Assembly (NCBI GenBank): GCA_020637235.1
Contig: JACJWG010000011.1
Location: 1-64,000, forward strand
Source of the DNA: Acidimicrobiaceae bacterium
GTDB taxonomy: Bacteria; Actinomycetota; Acidimicrobiia; Acidimicrobiales; Ilumatobacteraceae
Reading direction: 5' to 3'
Length of the DNA stretch: 64,000 nucleotides
Shown here: one piece after another, positions 15,909-24,548 of the stretch
Position numbering within the stretch: position 1 is the stretch's first letter
Layout: every line of letters starts with the position of its first letter
Program-made: the position numbers and the translations under genes
The notes under the pieces: generated by a model
The model's database searches: none
The model's input: the letters and a program-made list of their open reading frames with translations, nothing else
What the model was told of the DNA's origin: nothing

Positions 15909-17885
15909 TCAGGTGGTGGGGGTGGCGATCAGGACGACCTGCTTCGGGCTGCCGTCGGGGTTGGGTTCGTCGGCGAGGTTGGCGGCGACGAGCACCTGGT
16001 TGCCGCTCACCCGGATCCCGCCGCTCGACGACACCTTCGCACCGGCCAGGTCGTCGAGCGACTCGCGCGACCACGTCACGCCGTCGGTGCTGTGCAGGAA
16101 CAGGATCGAGATCTCGGGCGGTGCGACGCCCGAGCTCGCCGCCGTGTACACGTCGTCGAAGGAGTAGGTGGCCACCACCGGGCCACCGGGCTCGGTACGC
16201 ACCTCGAACAACGATTCGTCGGCGATCGCCGTGACGCGAGCAGGGTCGGAGGACACGCCGAGCGACACCGTGGCGAGTTCGGCACCGCCGGCATCGAACA
16301 CCCGGTGGGTGCCGCTCGTGTCGTCGACGTGCACGCGCAGGCCGCCGTCGAGATCGAACGTGACGCCGCCGACCTCGGCCACCGGGTCGACGTAGAGCCA
16401 GCCGATCGCCGACACCCCGTTCGGCCCGGCGGTCACATGGCTCGCGTTGATCTGCACCAGCCGGCCGTCGTCGGGGCGCACCAGGGTGCGCAGATCGGTC
16501 TCGTGCCAGCCGGCGTCGTCGAACACCGCCACCGTCGGCCGTGCGAAGCCGTTGGCCCAGCCGGTGGCGATCAACCGCCCGTCCGACTCGGCGAGCGACT
16601 CGACGTACGACACCGGCGCAGCGCCACGATCGGTCCACGTGCGACCGTCGGCCGACGACCACAGGCGGCTCGTCCCGTCGTCGGAGCCGACGAGGGCGGC
16701 GAAGCCGTCGCCGAGCGAGGTGAGCCGCGCCCCGCTCCAGAACCCGCCGAGGTCGTCGGGCACCGGGATCGGCTCGAAGGTCGACCCGTCGGTGGCGAGG
16801 AAGAAACGGGCCTCGGGATGCATCATCGCCTCGGCGGCCCGGGCCGACACACCGAGATCGGCCCACGAGTAGGTGGTGCCGTCGCAGCCGGGTCCTGCGT
16901 CTGCGGCGGGCACGGTGGTCGCGTCGCCGACGGTGGAGGCGGGTGCGTCACCGCCGAAGCTGATCGTCGTCGGCGTGGCCGCGCAGGCGTCGTCGACGAC
17001 CACCACCCCTTCGGAGCGCACCTCCCAGTACCGGGAGATCACGTCGTCGGGCAGCAGCGATGCGATGTCGATCACCGGCGTCACCTGCGCGCTCACCAGG
17101 ACCCCGGCAGCCGATACCGCCATCGAGGTGGCCACCACACCCACCGACGTCACCCCGTCCTCCGCGGCGAGGTCGCTCGTGTCGAGCGGCACGGTCTCGG
17201 TGCGCCAGGTGCGGCCACCGTCGGCCGATGTCGCGAGCGCCAGATCGGACCGGCGGCCCGAGCCGGCCGTCGCCGGTGCGGTGCCGTACGAGAAGAACAC
17301 GCCGTCGCGTTCGCCGACGTTGCGGGAGGAGAGATCGGAGCCGAGGGCGACCTGCTCCCAGCTCACCCCGTCGTCCGACCGCCACAGATGTGGGCTGTAG
17401 CTGTCGGTGCGCCCCGGTGCCGTCGACCACGCGACGAACGGACCGTCGCCGGCGAGCGGCTCGTCCCCGCCGCCCCACATCATCGCCACCGCCTCGGCTG
17501 CGTCGGGGTCGACACGGTTCCACACGAACGGCGAGGCGGCGAGCTCGGCGGGCACCACCGGGTCGGCGACGGTGGGCGCCGGCGGCACGGCGGTGGTCGA
17601 TCCGACGGTGCTCGTGGGTGTGCCGTCGACGTCGGTGGCCGTCGGACCACCGGTGATCGTGTCGGTCGACGTCGGTCGCGACAACGCACCGATCGCCAGC
17701 ACCGACCCCGCTGCGACGGTGACCACCGCTGCGGCGCCGAGCGTCGCCTGCCGCCGCCGCTGTCGTTGCCGCCCGCGACGGACGACGACGTCGACCGACG
17801 GCCGGCCGAGATCGACGGTGTCGGCACGGCGGGCGAGCCGATCGGCGACGAGCGCCGTGCGAGGGTCGTGGTCGGGGGTGGTCAT
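15909..17885 (-). CDS. membrane protein with Asp-box-like ectodomain, putative ECF anti-sigma partner
   Basis: A 658-aa type II membrane protein. About 47 cytoplasmic residues rich in Arg (VRRGRQRQRRRQ) precede one helix at about 48-69. A Thr/Pro-rich stalk (70-115) and a ~540-residue outer domain follow. The ectodomain holds at least four S-x-D-G-x-[ST]-W type motifs (for example WRSDDGVSW ~169, TSADGGRTW ~219, SSADGRTW, HSTDGVTW), as in BNR/Asp-box beta-propellers. The ATG at 17885 overlaps the sigma-factor stop by 4 nt, so the two are co-translated. By position it is a candidate anti-sigma or sensor, but the cytoplasmic part lacks the HxxxCxxC zinc motif of classical anti-sigma domains. 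Confidence 0.75.
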   Translation of the reverse strand: MTTPDHDPRTALVADRLARRADTVDLGRPSVDVVVRRGRQRQRRRQATLGAAAVVTVAAGSVLAIGALSRPTSTDTITGGPTATDVDGTPTSTVGSTTAVPPAPTVADPVVPAELAASPFVWNRVDPDAAEAVAMMWGGGDEPLAGDGPFVAWSTAPGRTDSYSPHLWRSDDGVSWEQVALGSDLSSRNVGERDGVFFSYGTAPATAGSGRRSDLALATSADGGRTWRTETVPLDTSDLAAEDGVTSVGVVATSMAVSAAGVLVSAQVTPVIDIASLLPDDVISRYWEVRSEGVVVVDDACAATPTTISFGGDAPASTVGDATTVPAADAGPGCDGTTYSWADLGVSARAAEAMMHPEARFFLATDGSTFEPIPVPDDLGGFWSGARLTSLGDGFAALVGSDDGTSRLWSSADGRTWTDRGAAPVSYVESLAESDGRLIATGWANGFARPTVAVFDDAGWHETDLRTLVRPDDGRLVQINASHVTAGPNGVSAIGWLYVDPVAEVGGVTFDLDGGLRVHVDDTSGTHRVFDAGGAELATVSLGVSSDPARVTAIADESLFEVRTEPGGPVVATYSFDDVYTAASSGVAPPEISILFLHSTDGVTWSRESLDDLAGAKVSSSGGIRVSGNQVLVAANLADEPNPDGSPKQVVLIATPTT

Positions 17886-18430
17886 CGGGGGTCCTCCTCG
17901 TGGGGCGGCTGCAGATGGGTGAGCATCGGATGGAGGCGATCGAGCGCTCGGGCGAGGCGGCTCTTCACCGTGCCGGGGCGGATGCGCAGCAACTCGGCGG
18001 TCTGGGCCTCGGACAGACCGAGCAGCAGACGGCACACGACGACGGCACGCTGATCGACGCCGAGGGCGTCGAGCGCTCGGTCGATCGTCGGGTCCTGCAC
18101 GACCGGGTCGCTCGTGTCGGCGGGCTCGGCGATCCAGATCGGCGTCGGGCGGCGCAGACGGCGCAGCACCGACCGGCTCCAGTTGAGACCGACGCGGTAC
18201 ACCCACCCGCCGGGGTTCTCGAGCCGGCTGACGTGGGCCCATCGTTGATACGCACGTGCCATCGCCTCGTCGACCGCGTCGCGGGCGAGATCGTCGTCGC
18301 GCAGGGTGATCGCCAGCGCTCGGCCGACTGGTCCCCGATGCCGGAGGTAGAAGTCGTCGAACGAGGCGACGGTGATCGTGTCGATCGTCGGTTCGAGTTC
18401 ACGCTCCGCTCGGTCGATCGCGAAATCCAT
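17882..18430 (-). CDS. ECF sigma factor (SigE-like family)
   Basis: A 182-aa extracytoplasmic-function sigma-70 factor. Region 2 is at about 20-85 (DDFYLRHRGPVGRALAITL, then RDAVDEAMARAYQRW), with VYRVGLNWSRS closing it. Region 4 is at about 115-170, with the helix-turn-helix SEAQTAELLRIRPGTVKSRLARAL. There is no C-terminal extension. The ATG at 18430 was chosen because the open frame upstream lacks sigma-like sequence. The 4-nt overlap with the downstream membrane protein gene suggests a regulated sigma/partner pair. The target promoter motif cannot be inferred here. Confidence 0.9.
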   Translation of the reverse strand: MDFAIDRAERELEPTIDTITVASFDDFYLRHRGPVGRALAITLRDDDLARDAVDEAMARAYQRWAHVSRLENPGGWVYRVGLNWSRSVLRRLRRPTPIWIAEPADTSDPVVQDPTIDRALDALGVDQRAVVVCRLLLGLSEAQTAELLRIRPGTVKSRLARALDRLHPMLTHLQPPHEEDPR

Positions 18431-18474
18431 GTCCGGTACACCCCGGCCGCGCCCGTTCGGTTCCCGTCGCGAGT

Positions 18475-20241
18475 TCACGCCTCCTCCAGGGCGTCGAGCA
18501 ACGCTCGAGCCGCTGGATCGGACGGTCGCAACTCGAGCGCGCGCTGCCATGACCTGCGGGCCAGGTCGGCGTCGCCGGCGAGCGCCGCAGCACGGCCGAG
18601 CTCGATCTGCCACCTGGCCCGCACGGGGTCGAGCGCCACGAGGTCGCGCCAGGCGGCGAGGGCGGCGTCCACGTCGTCACGTCCGCCGGTGATCTTCGCT
18701 CGTGCGAGCAGGACGCCGGCTCGATCGTCGAGTGCGATCGGGTCGAGTGGCGACCAGCGCAGGGCTGCATCTGCGTGATCGAGGGCGGTGTCGACGTCGG
18801 CGAGCGTGCCGCGCTCGAGGTGCACACGAACGGCGACCGAGCGCAGCACCAGGTCGTCGGGACGCAGGTCGACCGCACGGTCGGCGTCGCGCACCGCGGC
18901 GTCGAGTGCAGGTGCCGCGATCGCCGACCGAGCGAGCCGGTCCGCCGCCACTGCGAGCGCCCCGGCGGCGAATGCGACCGTCGCCAGCGTCGCCGCTGCG
19001 GTGCCGACCGCGCGTCGAGCCCGCCCCCGCCCGGTCACGTCGGGCACATCGGGTGCCTCCCGGCGATCGACGACGAGCATCCCGGCGAACAGCCACCACA
19101 GCGCGTCGAGCTCGGCCAACGGGAACAGCACCAGCTGCTGCACGGCGTACGCGACGACGCCGCAGGCGAGACCGACGTCGGCCACCTTCATCGTGGGGAG
19201 GCGGCGGACCACAGCCCACGCCACCCAGCCCACCAGTGTGAGGTACAGCACCGCTGCCGGGAGGCCACCGTCGAGCGCCACGTCGAGCGGGCCGCTGTGA
19301 GCTCGGTCCGGCAAGACGAGATCGCGTCCGTACTCGCGTTCGTAGTGAGCGTCGACAGCGCCGATCGCCGCGATGCGGTACCCCTCGGGGCCGACGCCGA
19401 GGAGCGGGTGGTTGCCGATCACGTCGAGCGCGAGCGACCACTCGTCGAACCGCGACGCGAGGCCGTGGTCGCGATCGAACACGTCGCCGAGCCGCGGGGC
19501 GACGAGTGCGATCCCGATCATCCCCAGCGCGGCGATCGAGATCGCGGTCCGGCGGCTCGGACGTCGACGCCCCACGACCACGACCACGGCGACGGCCACG
19601 CCCGCCAACGCGGCGCGCGCGCCCGATCCCACGAGGGCGACGGATCCCAGCGCCGCTGCGATCGCCGACGCCACCCGCCACGCCCGCCGCTCGTGTGGAT
19701 CGCACATCAGTCCCACCGCCCCGGGGACGAGGAGCGCACTCGCGGCCCCCGTCACCGCCGCCGAACCGAAGGGACCGAGCAGCCGGTCGGTGTTCGCCGC
19801 CACGTCGACCGGTCGGCCGACGACCAACTCCCACAACGCCCAGGCGCCGAGCGCGAGGGCGGCGAGCGCCGCAGCTCGGGCGATCCACCGGCGTCGTCCG
19901 GCATCGTCGAACTGCTGCCCCGCGGCGAACACCAGGGCGAACGCCAGCCAGGTCGCCAGCCCGAGGTGACGCACCGGGTGCCCGAGCAGCGCGACGCGCC
20001 GGTCGTCGCCCACGAGGGCCGCCACGGTGATGAGGGTCAGCAGCCCGCCCCACAGCCGAGCCGTCGGCGGATGCAGGCGCCGGACACCGCAGCGGAGCGT
20101 GAGTCCGCCACCCAGGAGGGCCAGGGTGGAGATCACCCACCAGCGCGCCGGGCCGAACGGTTGCCAGCCGCCCGGGTCGACGGCGACCACGGATCCGACG
20201 ACCAGCGCTGCGAGCGCGACGGCACCTGTGCGCACCCCCAT
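18475..20241 (-). CDS. O-antigen ligase (Wzy_C)-like membrane protein with TPR tail
   Basis: A 588-aa polytopic membrane protein with about 10-12 helices in residues 1-440, then a cytoplasmic or outer TPR-like region (about 460-588; repeated ALRWSPLDPIALDDRAG and RSWQRALELRPSDPAARAL units). The Wzy_C/WaaL signature is present in the large loop: VIGNHPLLGVGPEGYRI and RAHSGPLDVALDGGLPA. Such proteins polymerise or ligate polysaccharide chains; no glycan gene cluster is nearby, so the acceptor is unknown. The start is taken as ATG 20241; ATG 20295 in frame is the alternative. It ends 44 nt before the sigma-factor start and may precede it in one transcript. Confidence 0.8.
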   Translation of the reverse strand: MGVRTGAVALAALVVGSVVAVDPGGWQPFGPARWWVISTLALLGGGLTLRCGVRRLHPPTARLWGGLLTLITVAALVGDDRRVALLGHPVRHLGLATWLAFALVFAAGQQFDDAGRRRWIARAAALAALALGAWALWELVVGRPVDVAANTDRLLGPFGSAAVTGAASALLVPGAVGLMCDPHERRAWRVASAIAAALGSVALVGSGARAALAGVAVAVVVVVGRRRPSRRTAISIAALGMIGIALVAPRLGDVFDRDHGLASRFDEWSLALDVIGNHPLLGVGPEGYRIAAIGAVDAHYEREYGRDLVLPDRAHSGPLDVALDGGLPAAVLYLTLVGWVAWAVVRRLPTMKVADVGLACGVVAYAVQQLVLFPLAELDALWWLFAGMLVVDRREAPDVPDVTGRGRARRAVGTAAATLATVAFAAGALAVAADRLARSAIAAPALDAAVRDADRAVDLRPDDLVLRSVAVRVHLERGTLADVDTALDHADAALRWSPLDPIALDDRAGVLLARAKITGGRDDVDAALAAWRDLVALDPVRARWQIELGRAAALAGDADLARRSWQRALELRPSDPAARALLDALEEA

Positions 20242-20322
20242 CCACGCCCACCGTAGGCAATCGGTTCCCGGCCATCGACGCGAGGCCGTAACCATCCGTC
20301 GGCGGTTCCGTCCGGTGAAGAC

Positions 20323-21669
20323 GTGCACGCCACCTGCCCCACTGTCGGTGGCCTTCGTGATCGGCGGCGTCGGCTCATCGGCCGGGCGGTGGCGTGCGCA
20401 CTCGCGCTCGTCGCAGCAGGGTGTGCCGGTGACGCGGAGGGGACCGCACCAGTCGCGCGCTCCGCTGTTCCGACGAGCACAGAGGTGATCGCCACGACCG
20501 TCGAGACGTCGACCGAAGGTCCCGCCACGACGCTCGTCGAGCCCGAGACGACCGCCGAGCCCACGACGACCGCCGAACCGGGCACGACCTCGACACCGAT
20601 CCCGCCGGGCGGGTACCCGAGCGCCATCGTCGCGACGGTGGTCGACGATGGACGCTTCGATCCGCTCGAGCAGCGGATCACCACCGCACTGGCCGACGCT
20701 GGGCTGCCGGGTGCCTCGCTGCTCGTGGTGCAGCACGGCGAGATCGTCGAGCAGGAGGCGTGGGGTGACTACTCGCTCGACACCCGCGTGCCGATCGCGT
20801 CTGGCAGCAAGTGGCTCACCGCGGCGACGATCATGACGCTGGTCGACGATGGCCTCCTCGCGCTCGACGAGCCGATCGCCACCTACGTACCACAGCTCGC
20901 CGGCTTCACCGTCGGCACGATCACGATGCGCCAACTGCTGTCGTTCACGTCGGGGCTCGTCGGCGACAACGGGGCACCGGCCTGTGTCACGTCCGGCGAG
21001 GGCACGCTCCAAGAGTGCGCGGCCGAGATCCTGCGCACCGGTGCCGTGCGGCAACCGGGATCGGCGTTCGTGTACGGCAGCCAGCACATGCACGTGGCCG
21101 GTGCGATCGCGGAGATCGTCACCGGCGAGACGTTCTTCGACCTGTTCGACCAGCGGATCGCGAAGCCGCTGGGGATGGACCGCACCGTCTTCTTCCAACT
21201 CCGCGATCCCACGGCCACCACCGTCGACCACCCGATGCCCGCCGGCGGCGCCGCCAGCACGCTCGGCGACTACGCGCGATTCCTGGAGATGCTCGTGCAC
21301 GACGGCGTCGCGCCCGACGGCACGAGGGTCCTGAGCGAGGATGCGGTGGCGGTGATGCAGACCGACCAGATCGCCGGCGCCGAGTACGCCGCGGCAGCGC
21401 CCTACCGGATGACGTTGCGCACGCCCTACGGGTTGGGGGAGTGGCTCGATGGGGTCGACGCCGACGGACGCGGCATCGTGGTGTCGAGCGACGGGAAGTT
21501 CGGCTTCCGTCCCTGGATCGACCACGCCAACGACCTGTTCGGCGTGTATCTCGTCGACGACCGTGGCAGCGGCTACGTGGAGGGCGACCCCGACGGGCGC
21601 GACGCGGCACGCCCGAACACGAGCGGGCTGTGGGTGTTCGAGATGACGGCCGACGCCTTGTCGGGCTGA
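20323..21669 (+). CDS. serine hydrolase of the beta-lactamase/PBP family, lipoprotein
   Basis: A 448-aa lipoprotein: Arg-rich n-region (DRRRRLIGR), a hydrophobic core and lipobox VAAGC (Cys34). A Thr/Glu/Pro-rich spacer (about 45-100) separates it from a class-C beta-lactamase-like domain. SxxK is SGSKWL (~166), the YxN-equivalent is YGSQ, and TSGLVGDNG follows the helical domain. The third box (HTG/KTG) may be SDGKFGF. Family members are DD-peptidases, esterases or amidases at the cell surface; true beta-lactamase activity is unlikely to be assignable. The start is GTG 20323. The gene is convergent with the malic enzyme across a hairpin of the palindrome family. Confidence 0.87.
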   Translation: MHATCPTVGGLRDRRRRLIGRAVACALALVAAGCAGDAEGTAPVARSAVPTSTEVIATTVETSTEGPATTLVEPETTAEPTTTAEPGTTSTPIPPGGYPSAIVATVVDDGRFDPLEQRITTALADAGLPGASLLVVQHGEIVEQEAWGDYSLDTRVPIASGSKWLTAATIMTLVDDGLLALDEPIATYVPQLAGFTVGTITMRQLLSFTSGLVGDNGAPACVTSGEGTLQECAAEILRTGAVRQPGSAFVYGSQHMHVAGAIAEIVTGETFFDLFDQRIAKPLGMDRTVFFQLRDPTATTVDHPMPAGGAASTLGDYARFLEMLVHDGVAPDGTRVLSEDAVAVMQTDQIAGAEYAAAAPYRMTLRTPYGLGEWLDGVDADGRGIVVSSDGKFGFRPWIDHANDLFGVYLVDDRGSGYVEGDPDGRDAARPNTSGLWVFEMTADALSG

Positions 21670-21677
21670 GACCCATC

Positions 21678-21726
21678 GCGTGTGCGGACTGCGGCCCCAT
21701 CATGGGGCCGCAGCCCGCAAACACGC
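21678..21726. terminator. palindrome family copy 2 (bidirectional terminator or REP-like)
   Basis: Arms of about 21 and 23 bases with a 5-base loop (ATCAT), pairing over the core GCGGRCTGCGGCCCC with one substitution and a 2-base insertion. It sits 8 nt after the serine hydrolase stop and 5 nt before the convergent malic enzyme stop. It shares its inner arm with copies at 15831 and 23199. Confidence 0.7.
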
Positions 21727-21731
21727 AGGTC

Positions 21732-23135
21732 TCAGGGGCGCGTGACGCCGTCCTGCAACGCGGCGCGGCTGACCGCAGGGGCCACGCGCTCCACCACGCT
21801 CCGGTCGAACACGCTCGGCACCACGAACGCGGGCGACAGCTCGTCCTCGCTCACCGACTCGGCGATCGCGACGGCCGCGGCCAGCTTCATGTTCTCGGTG
21901 ATGTCGGTGGCGTTCACGTCGAGCGCTCCGCGGAACAGGCCCGGGAACGCCAGCACGTTGTTGATCTGGTTCGGGTAGTCGCTCCGACCGGTGGCCATCA
22001 CCGCGGCCAGACCGTCGGCGGCCTCCGGGCGGATCTCCGGGTTCGGGTTGGCCATCGCGAACACGATCGGATCCGTGGCCATGTTGCGCAGGTCGGCTGC
22101 GGTGATGAGGTCGGGCCCGCTGACGCCCACGAACACGTCGGCCCCGTGCATCACGTCGCTGATCGTGCCCATCTTGCGTGACCTGTTGGTGTTGGCGGCG
22201 AACCACTCCTTCGCCACGTTCAGGTCGCCGCGCCCTTCGTAGACGGCTCCGGTGCGGTCGCAACCGACGATCTCGCCGACGCCGGCGTTGATGAGGATCT
22301 TGCCGATCGCCACGCCTGCGGCGCCCATGCCGGCGATCACGACGGTGAGGTCCTCGATCTTCTTGCCGGTGAGCTTGAGCGAGTTCCACAGCGCCGCCAG
22401 GGTGACGACGGCGGTGCCGTGCTGGTCGTCGTGGAACACGGGGATGTCGAGGCTGGCCTTCAGACGCTCCTCGATCTCGAAGCACTCGGGCGCCTTGATG
22501 TCCTCGAGGTTGATGCCACCGAAGGTGGGCGCGATCCGCTCGACGAACTCGACCACTTGGTCGGCCGTGCGGGCGTCGATGCACACCGGGAACCCGTCGA
22601 CGCCCCCGAACTCCTTGAAGAGCATCGCCTTGCCCTCCATCACCGGCATCGCCGCCTCGGGACCGATGTCGCCGAGGCCGAGCACCGCCGTGCCGTTGCT
22701 GACGATCGCCACCGTGTTCTTGCGGATCGTGAACCGGTGCGACAGCGCAGGGTCGTCGTGGATGGCCATGCAGACGCGGGCGACGCCGGGGGTGTAGGCC
22801 ATCGACAGGTCGTCGCGGTCGTTGATCGGCATCGCCGCCTCGGTGCGGATCTTGCCGCTCTCGTGCATCCGGAACGTCCGGTCCCACCAGTCGACCAACG
22901 TGACGCCGCTGAGTGCTCGCACCGCGTCGACGACCTTGTGCTGGTGGGCCTCGTCGCGGCAGTGCACCACCAGACAGCGGCGCAGCTCGGGGCCGCGGAC
23001 GTCGAAGCCGTCGAGCGCGCCGATGTTGCCGCCGGCTTCACCGATCGCGGTGCAGAGCCGGCCGAGGGTGCCGGGCACGTTGTCGAGTCGGCAGTCGAGG
23101 GTGATGGAGAACGCGGCGGTGGGGGTCGGTGCCAT
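21732..23135 (-). CDS. NAD(P)-dependent malic enzyme with N-terminal ACT domain
   Basis: A 467-aa cytoplasmic enzyme that oxidatively decarboxylates malate to pyruvate. Residues ~8-85 form an ACT-type regulatory domain (ITLDCRLDNVPGTLGRLCTAIGEAGGNIGAL), usually an amino-acid or metabolite sensor. The catalytic part follows: AYTPGVARVC, NGTAVLGLGDIGP, the metal site FHDDQHGTA, the Rossmann motif IAGMGAAGVAIG and FAMANPNPEI. Malic enzymes with an ACT domain are common in actinobacteria and Firmicutes. Cofactor preference is not evident. The gene is flanked on both sides by copies of the palindrome family. Confidence 0.95.
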   Translation of the reverse strand: MAPTPTAAFSITLDCRLDNVPGTLGRLCTAIGEAGGNIGALDGFDVRGPELRRCLVVHCRDEAHQHKVVDAVRALSGVTLVDWWDRTFRMHESGKIRTEAAMPINDRDDLSMAYTPGVARVCMAIHDDPALSHRFTIRKNTVAIVSNGTAVLGLGDIGPEAAMPVMEGKAMLFKEFGGVDGFPVCIDARTADQVVEFVERIAPTFGGINLEDIKAPECFEIEERLKASLDIPVFHDDQHGTAVVTLAALWNSLKLTGKKIEDLTVVIAGMGAAGVAIGKILINAGVGEIVGCDRTGAVYEGRGDLNVAKEWFAANTNRSRKMGTISDVMHGADVFVGVSGPDLITAADLRNMATDPIVFAMANPNPEIRPEAADGLAAVMATGRSDYPNQINNVLAFPGLFRGALDVNATDITENMKLAAAVAIAESVSEDELSPAFVVPSVFDRSVVERVAPAVSRAALQDGVTRP

Positions 23136-23198
23136 GAGTGCAGGATGCTACGGGTGAGCTGTTCCGCCACGCGAAACAGTTCTCCTCACTCCACCTCA

Positions 23199-23245
23199 GC
23201 GTGTGCGGACTGCGGCCCCACTACGGGGCCGCAGTCCGCACACGC
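23199..23245. terminator. palindrome family copy 3 (terminator or REP-like)
   Basis: Perfect 21-base arms (23199-23219 and 23225-23245) with a 5-base loop (ACTAC). The inner arm contains GCGGACTGCGGCCCC. It lies 21 nt before the stop of the CoA transferase and 64 nt upstream of the malic enzyme start, between two genes on the minus strand. It could end the CoA transferase transcript. Confidence 0.7.
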
Positions 23246-23265
23246 GCAGGAATACCGCGTCGGGG

Positions 23266-24441
23266 TCAGTGGATGATGCGGGCGGCGCGGAGGGCAGCGG
23301 GGTCGAAGCCGAGTTCGGCCGCGATCTCGTCGCTGTGTTCGCCGTAGCGTGGCGCAGGCCGGCTCACCGCCGCCGGGGTGGCCGAGAAGCGCGGCGCCGG
23401 GCGCGGCTCGCGCAGCCGGCCGGCCACCGGGTGTTCGCGCTCGACGAACACCTCGTTGTGGCGCACCTGCGCGTCGTCGTGGATCTCGTGCAACGAGTTG
23501 ATCCGCGACGCGGGTACGTCGTGCTCCTCGGCGCCGGCGAGGAACTGCTCGACCGAGGTGACCGCCGCCGCATCGCGCAGGATCGCCACCAGGTCGGCGG
23601 CGTGCTGCGAGCGGGCGACGGTGGTGGCGAACCGGGGGTCGTCGGCGACCTCCGGCCGGCCGTACGCCGCGCACAAGCCGCGGAACTCGGCGTCGGTGAC
23701 GGCGCCGGCGCTCACGAAGCCGTCGGCCAGCGGGGTGACGGCGTAGTTCGAGCCGATCGTCGGCGTGCGCACCGCGTCGTCGTCGAGCAGCGCCGCGTCC
23801 ATCGCCGAGTCGGGCCACATGAACGCGACGGCGGCGTCGAGCATCGCCAGCACGATGTGCTGGCCGCCCGCCTTGCCGGTGGCCCGGGCGAACAGCGCTG
23901 CGGTGATCGCCTGCGCCGCCGTGTACGACGTCACCTTGTCGCACAACAGCGTGCGGTACAGCGACGGCACCCCGGTGGCGGGGTCGGTCTGCACCGACGC
24001 CAACCCCGACGCGGCCTGGATCACGTTGTCGTACACCCGTCGATGGCTGTACGGACCGTCGGGCCCGTAGCCGCTGATGCTCACGTACACGACGTCGGGG
24101 TTGAACGTCCGGACGTCGTCGTAGCCGATGCCCAGGCGCTCGACCGCCCCCGGCCGGAAGTTCTGGATGACGACGTCGGCACCGGCCACCAGCGCGTGCA
24201 TGAGTTCGCGGCCCTGCGGCTGCTTCATGTCGACGACGAGGCTGCGCTTGCCGCGGTTGTTGTTGGCGAAGATGCCGGTCATCCCGCCCTTGCTGGTCCC
24301 GAGGAACCGCATCATGTCGCCGAGCCCCGGCGACTCCACCTTGATCACGTCGGCGCCCTGGTCGGCCAGCATCATCCCGGCCAGCGGCCCGGAGATCATG
24401 ACGGACAGGTCGACGACTCGCACCCCATCGAGTGGCCCCAT
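23266..24441 (-). CDS. family III CoA transferase (CaiB/BaiF)
   Basis: A 391-aa cytoplasmic enzyme that moves CoA between carboxylic acids through an aspartyl-CoA intermediate. The N-terminus MGPLDGVRVVDLSVMISGPL, followed by LADQGADVIKVESPG, is diagnostic. NRGKRSLVVDMKQPQGREL, VVIQNFRPGAVERLGIGY and SISGYGPDGPY follow in the standard order. The length matches single-subunit members. It lies between the malic enzyme and the chemoreceptor with no operon overlap. The substrate (alpha-methylacyl-CoA racemase versus formyl-CoA or carnitine-CoA transferase type) cannot be decided. Confidence 0.93.
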   Translation of the reverse strand: MGPLDGVRVVDLSVMISGPLAGMMLADQGADVIKVESPGLGDMMRFLGTSKGGMTGIFANNNRGKRSLVVDMKQPQGRELMHALVAGADVVIQNFRPGAVERLGIGYDDVRTFNPDVVYVSISGYGPDGPYSHRRVYDNVIQAASGLASVQTDPATGVPSLYRTLLCDKVTSYTAAQAITAALFARATGKAGGQHIVLAMLDAAVAFMWPDSAMDAALLDDDAVRTPTIGSNYAVTPLADGFVSAGAVTDAEFRGLCAAYGRPEVADDPRFATTVARSQHAADLVAILRDAAAVTSVEQFLAGAEEHDVPASRINSLHEIHDDAQVRHNEVFVEREHPVAGRLREPRPAPRFSATPAAVSRPAPRYGEHSDEIAAELGFDPAALRAARIIH

Positions 24442-24548
24442 GGCGCGATCGTGGCACGCCGGGCCGGATCATCCGTGATCAGACGTCGCGCCTGTCGACG
24501 CCCGTCGACGCCGGCCGGCGCTCGCCGGCGCCCGCCCACCGCGCCTCG

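Noticed and set aside
20323..21669. A functional beta-lactamase resistance gene
   Set aside because: SxxK is present but the third box is not the standard KTG/HTG, and a lipoprotein with a long spacer fits general serine hydrolases better.
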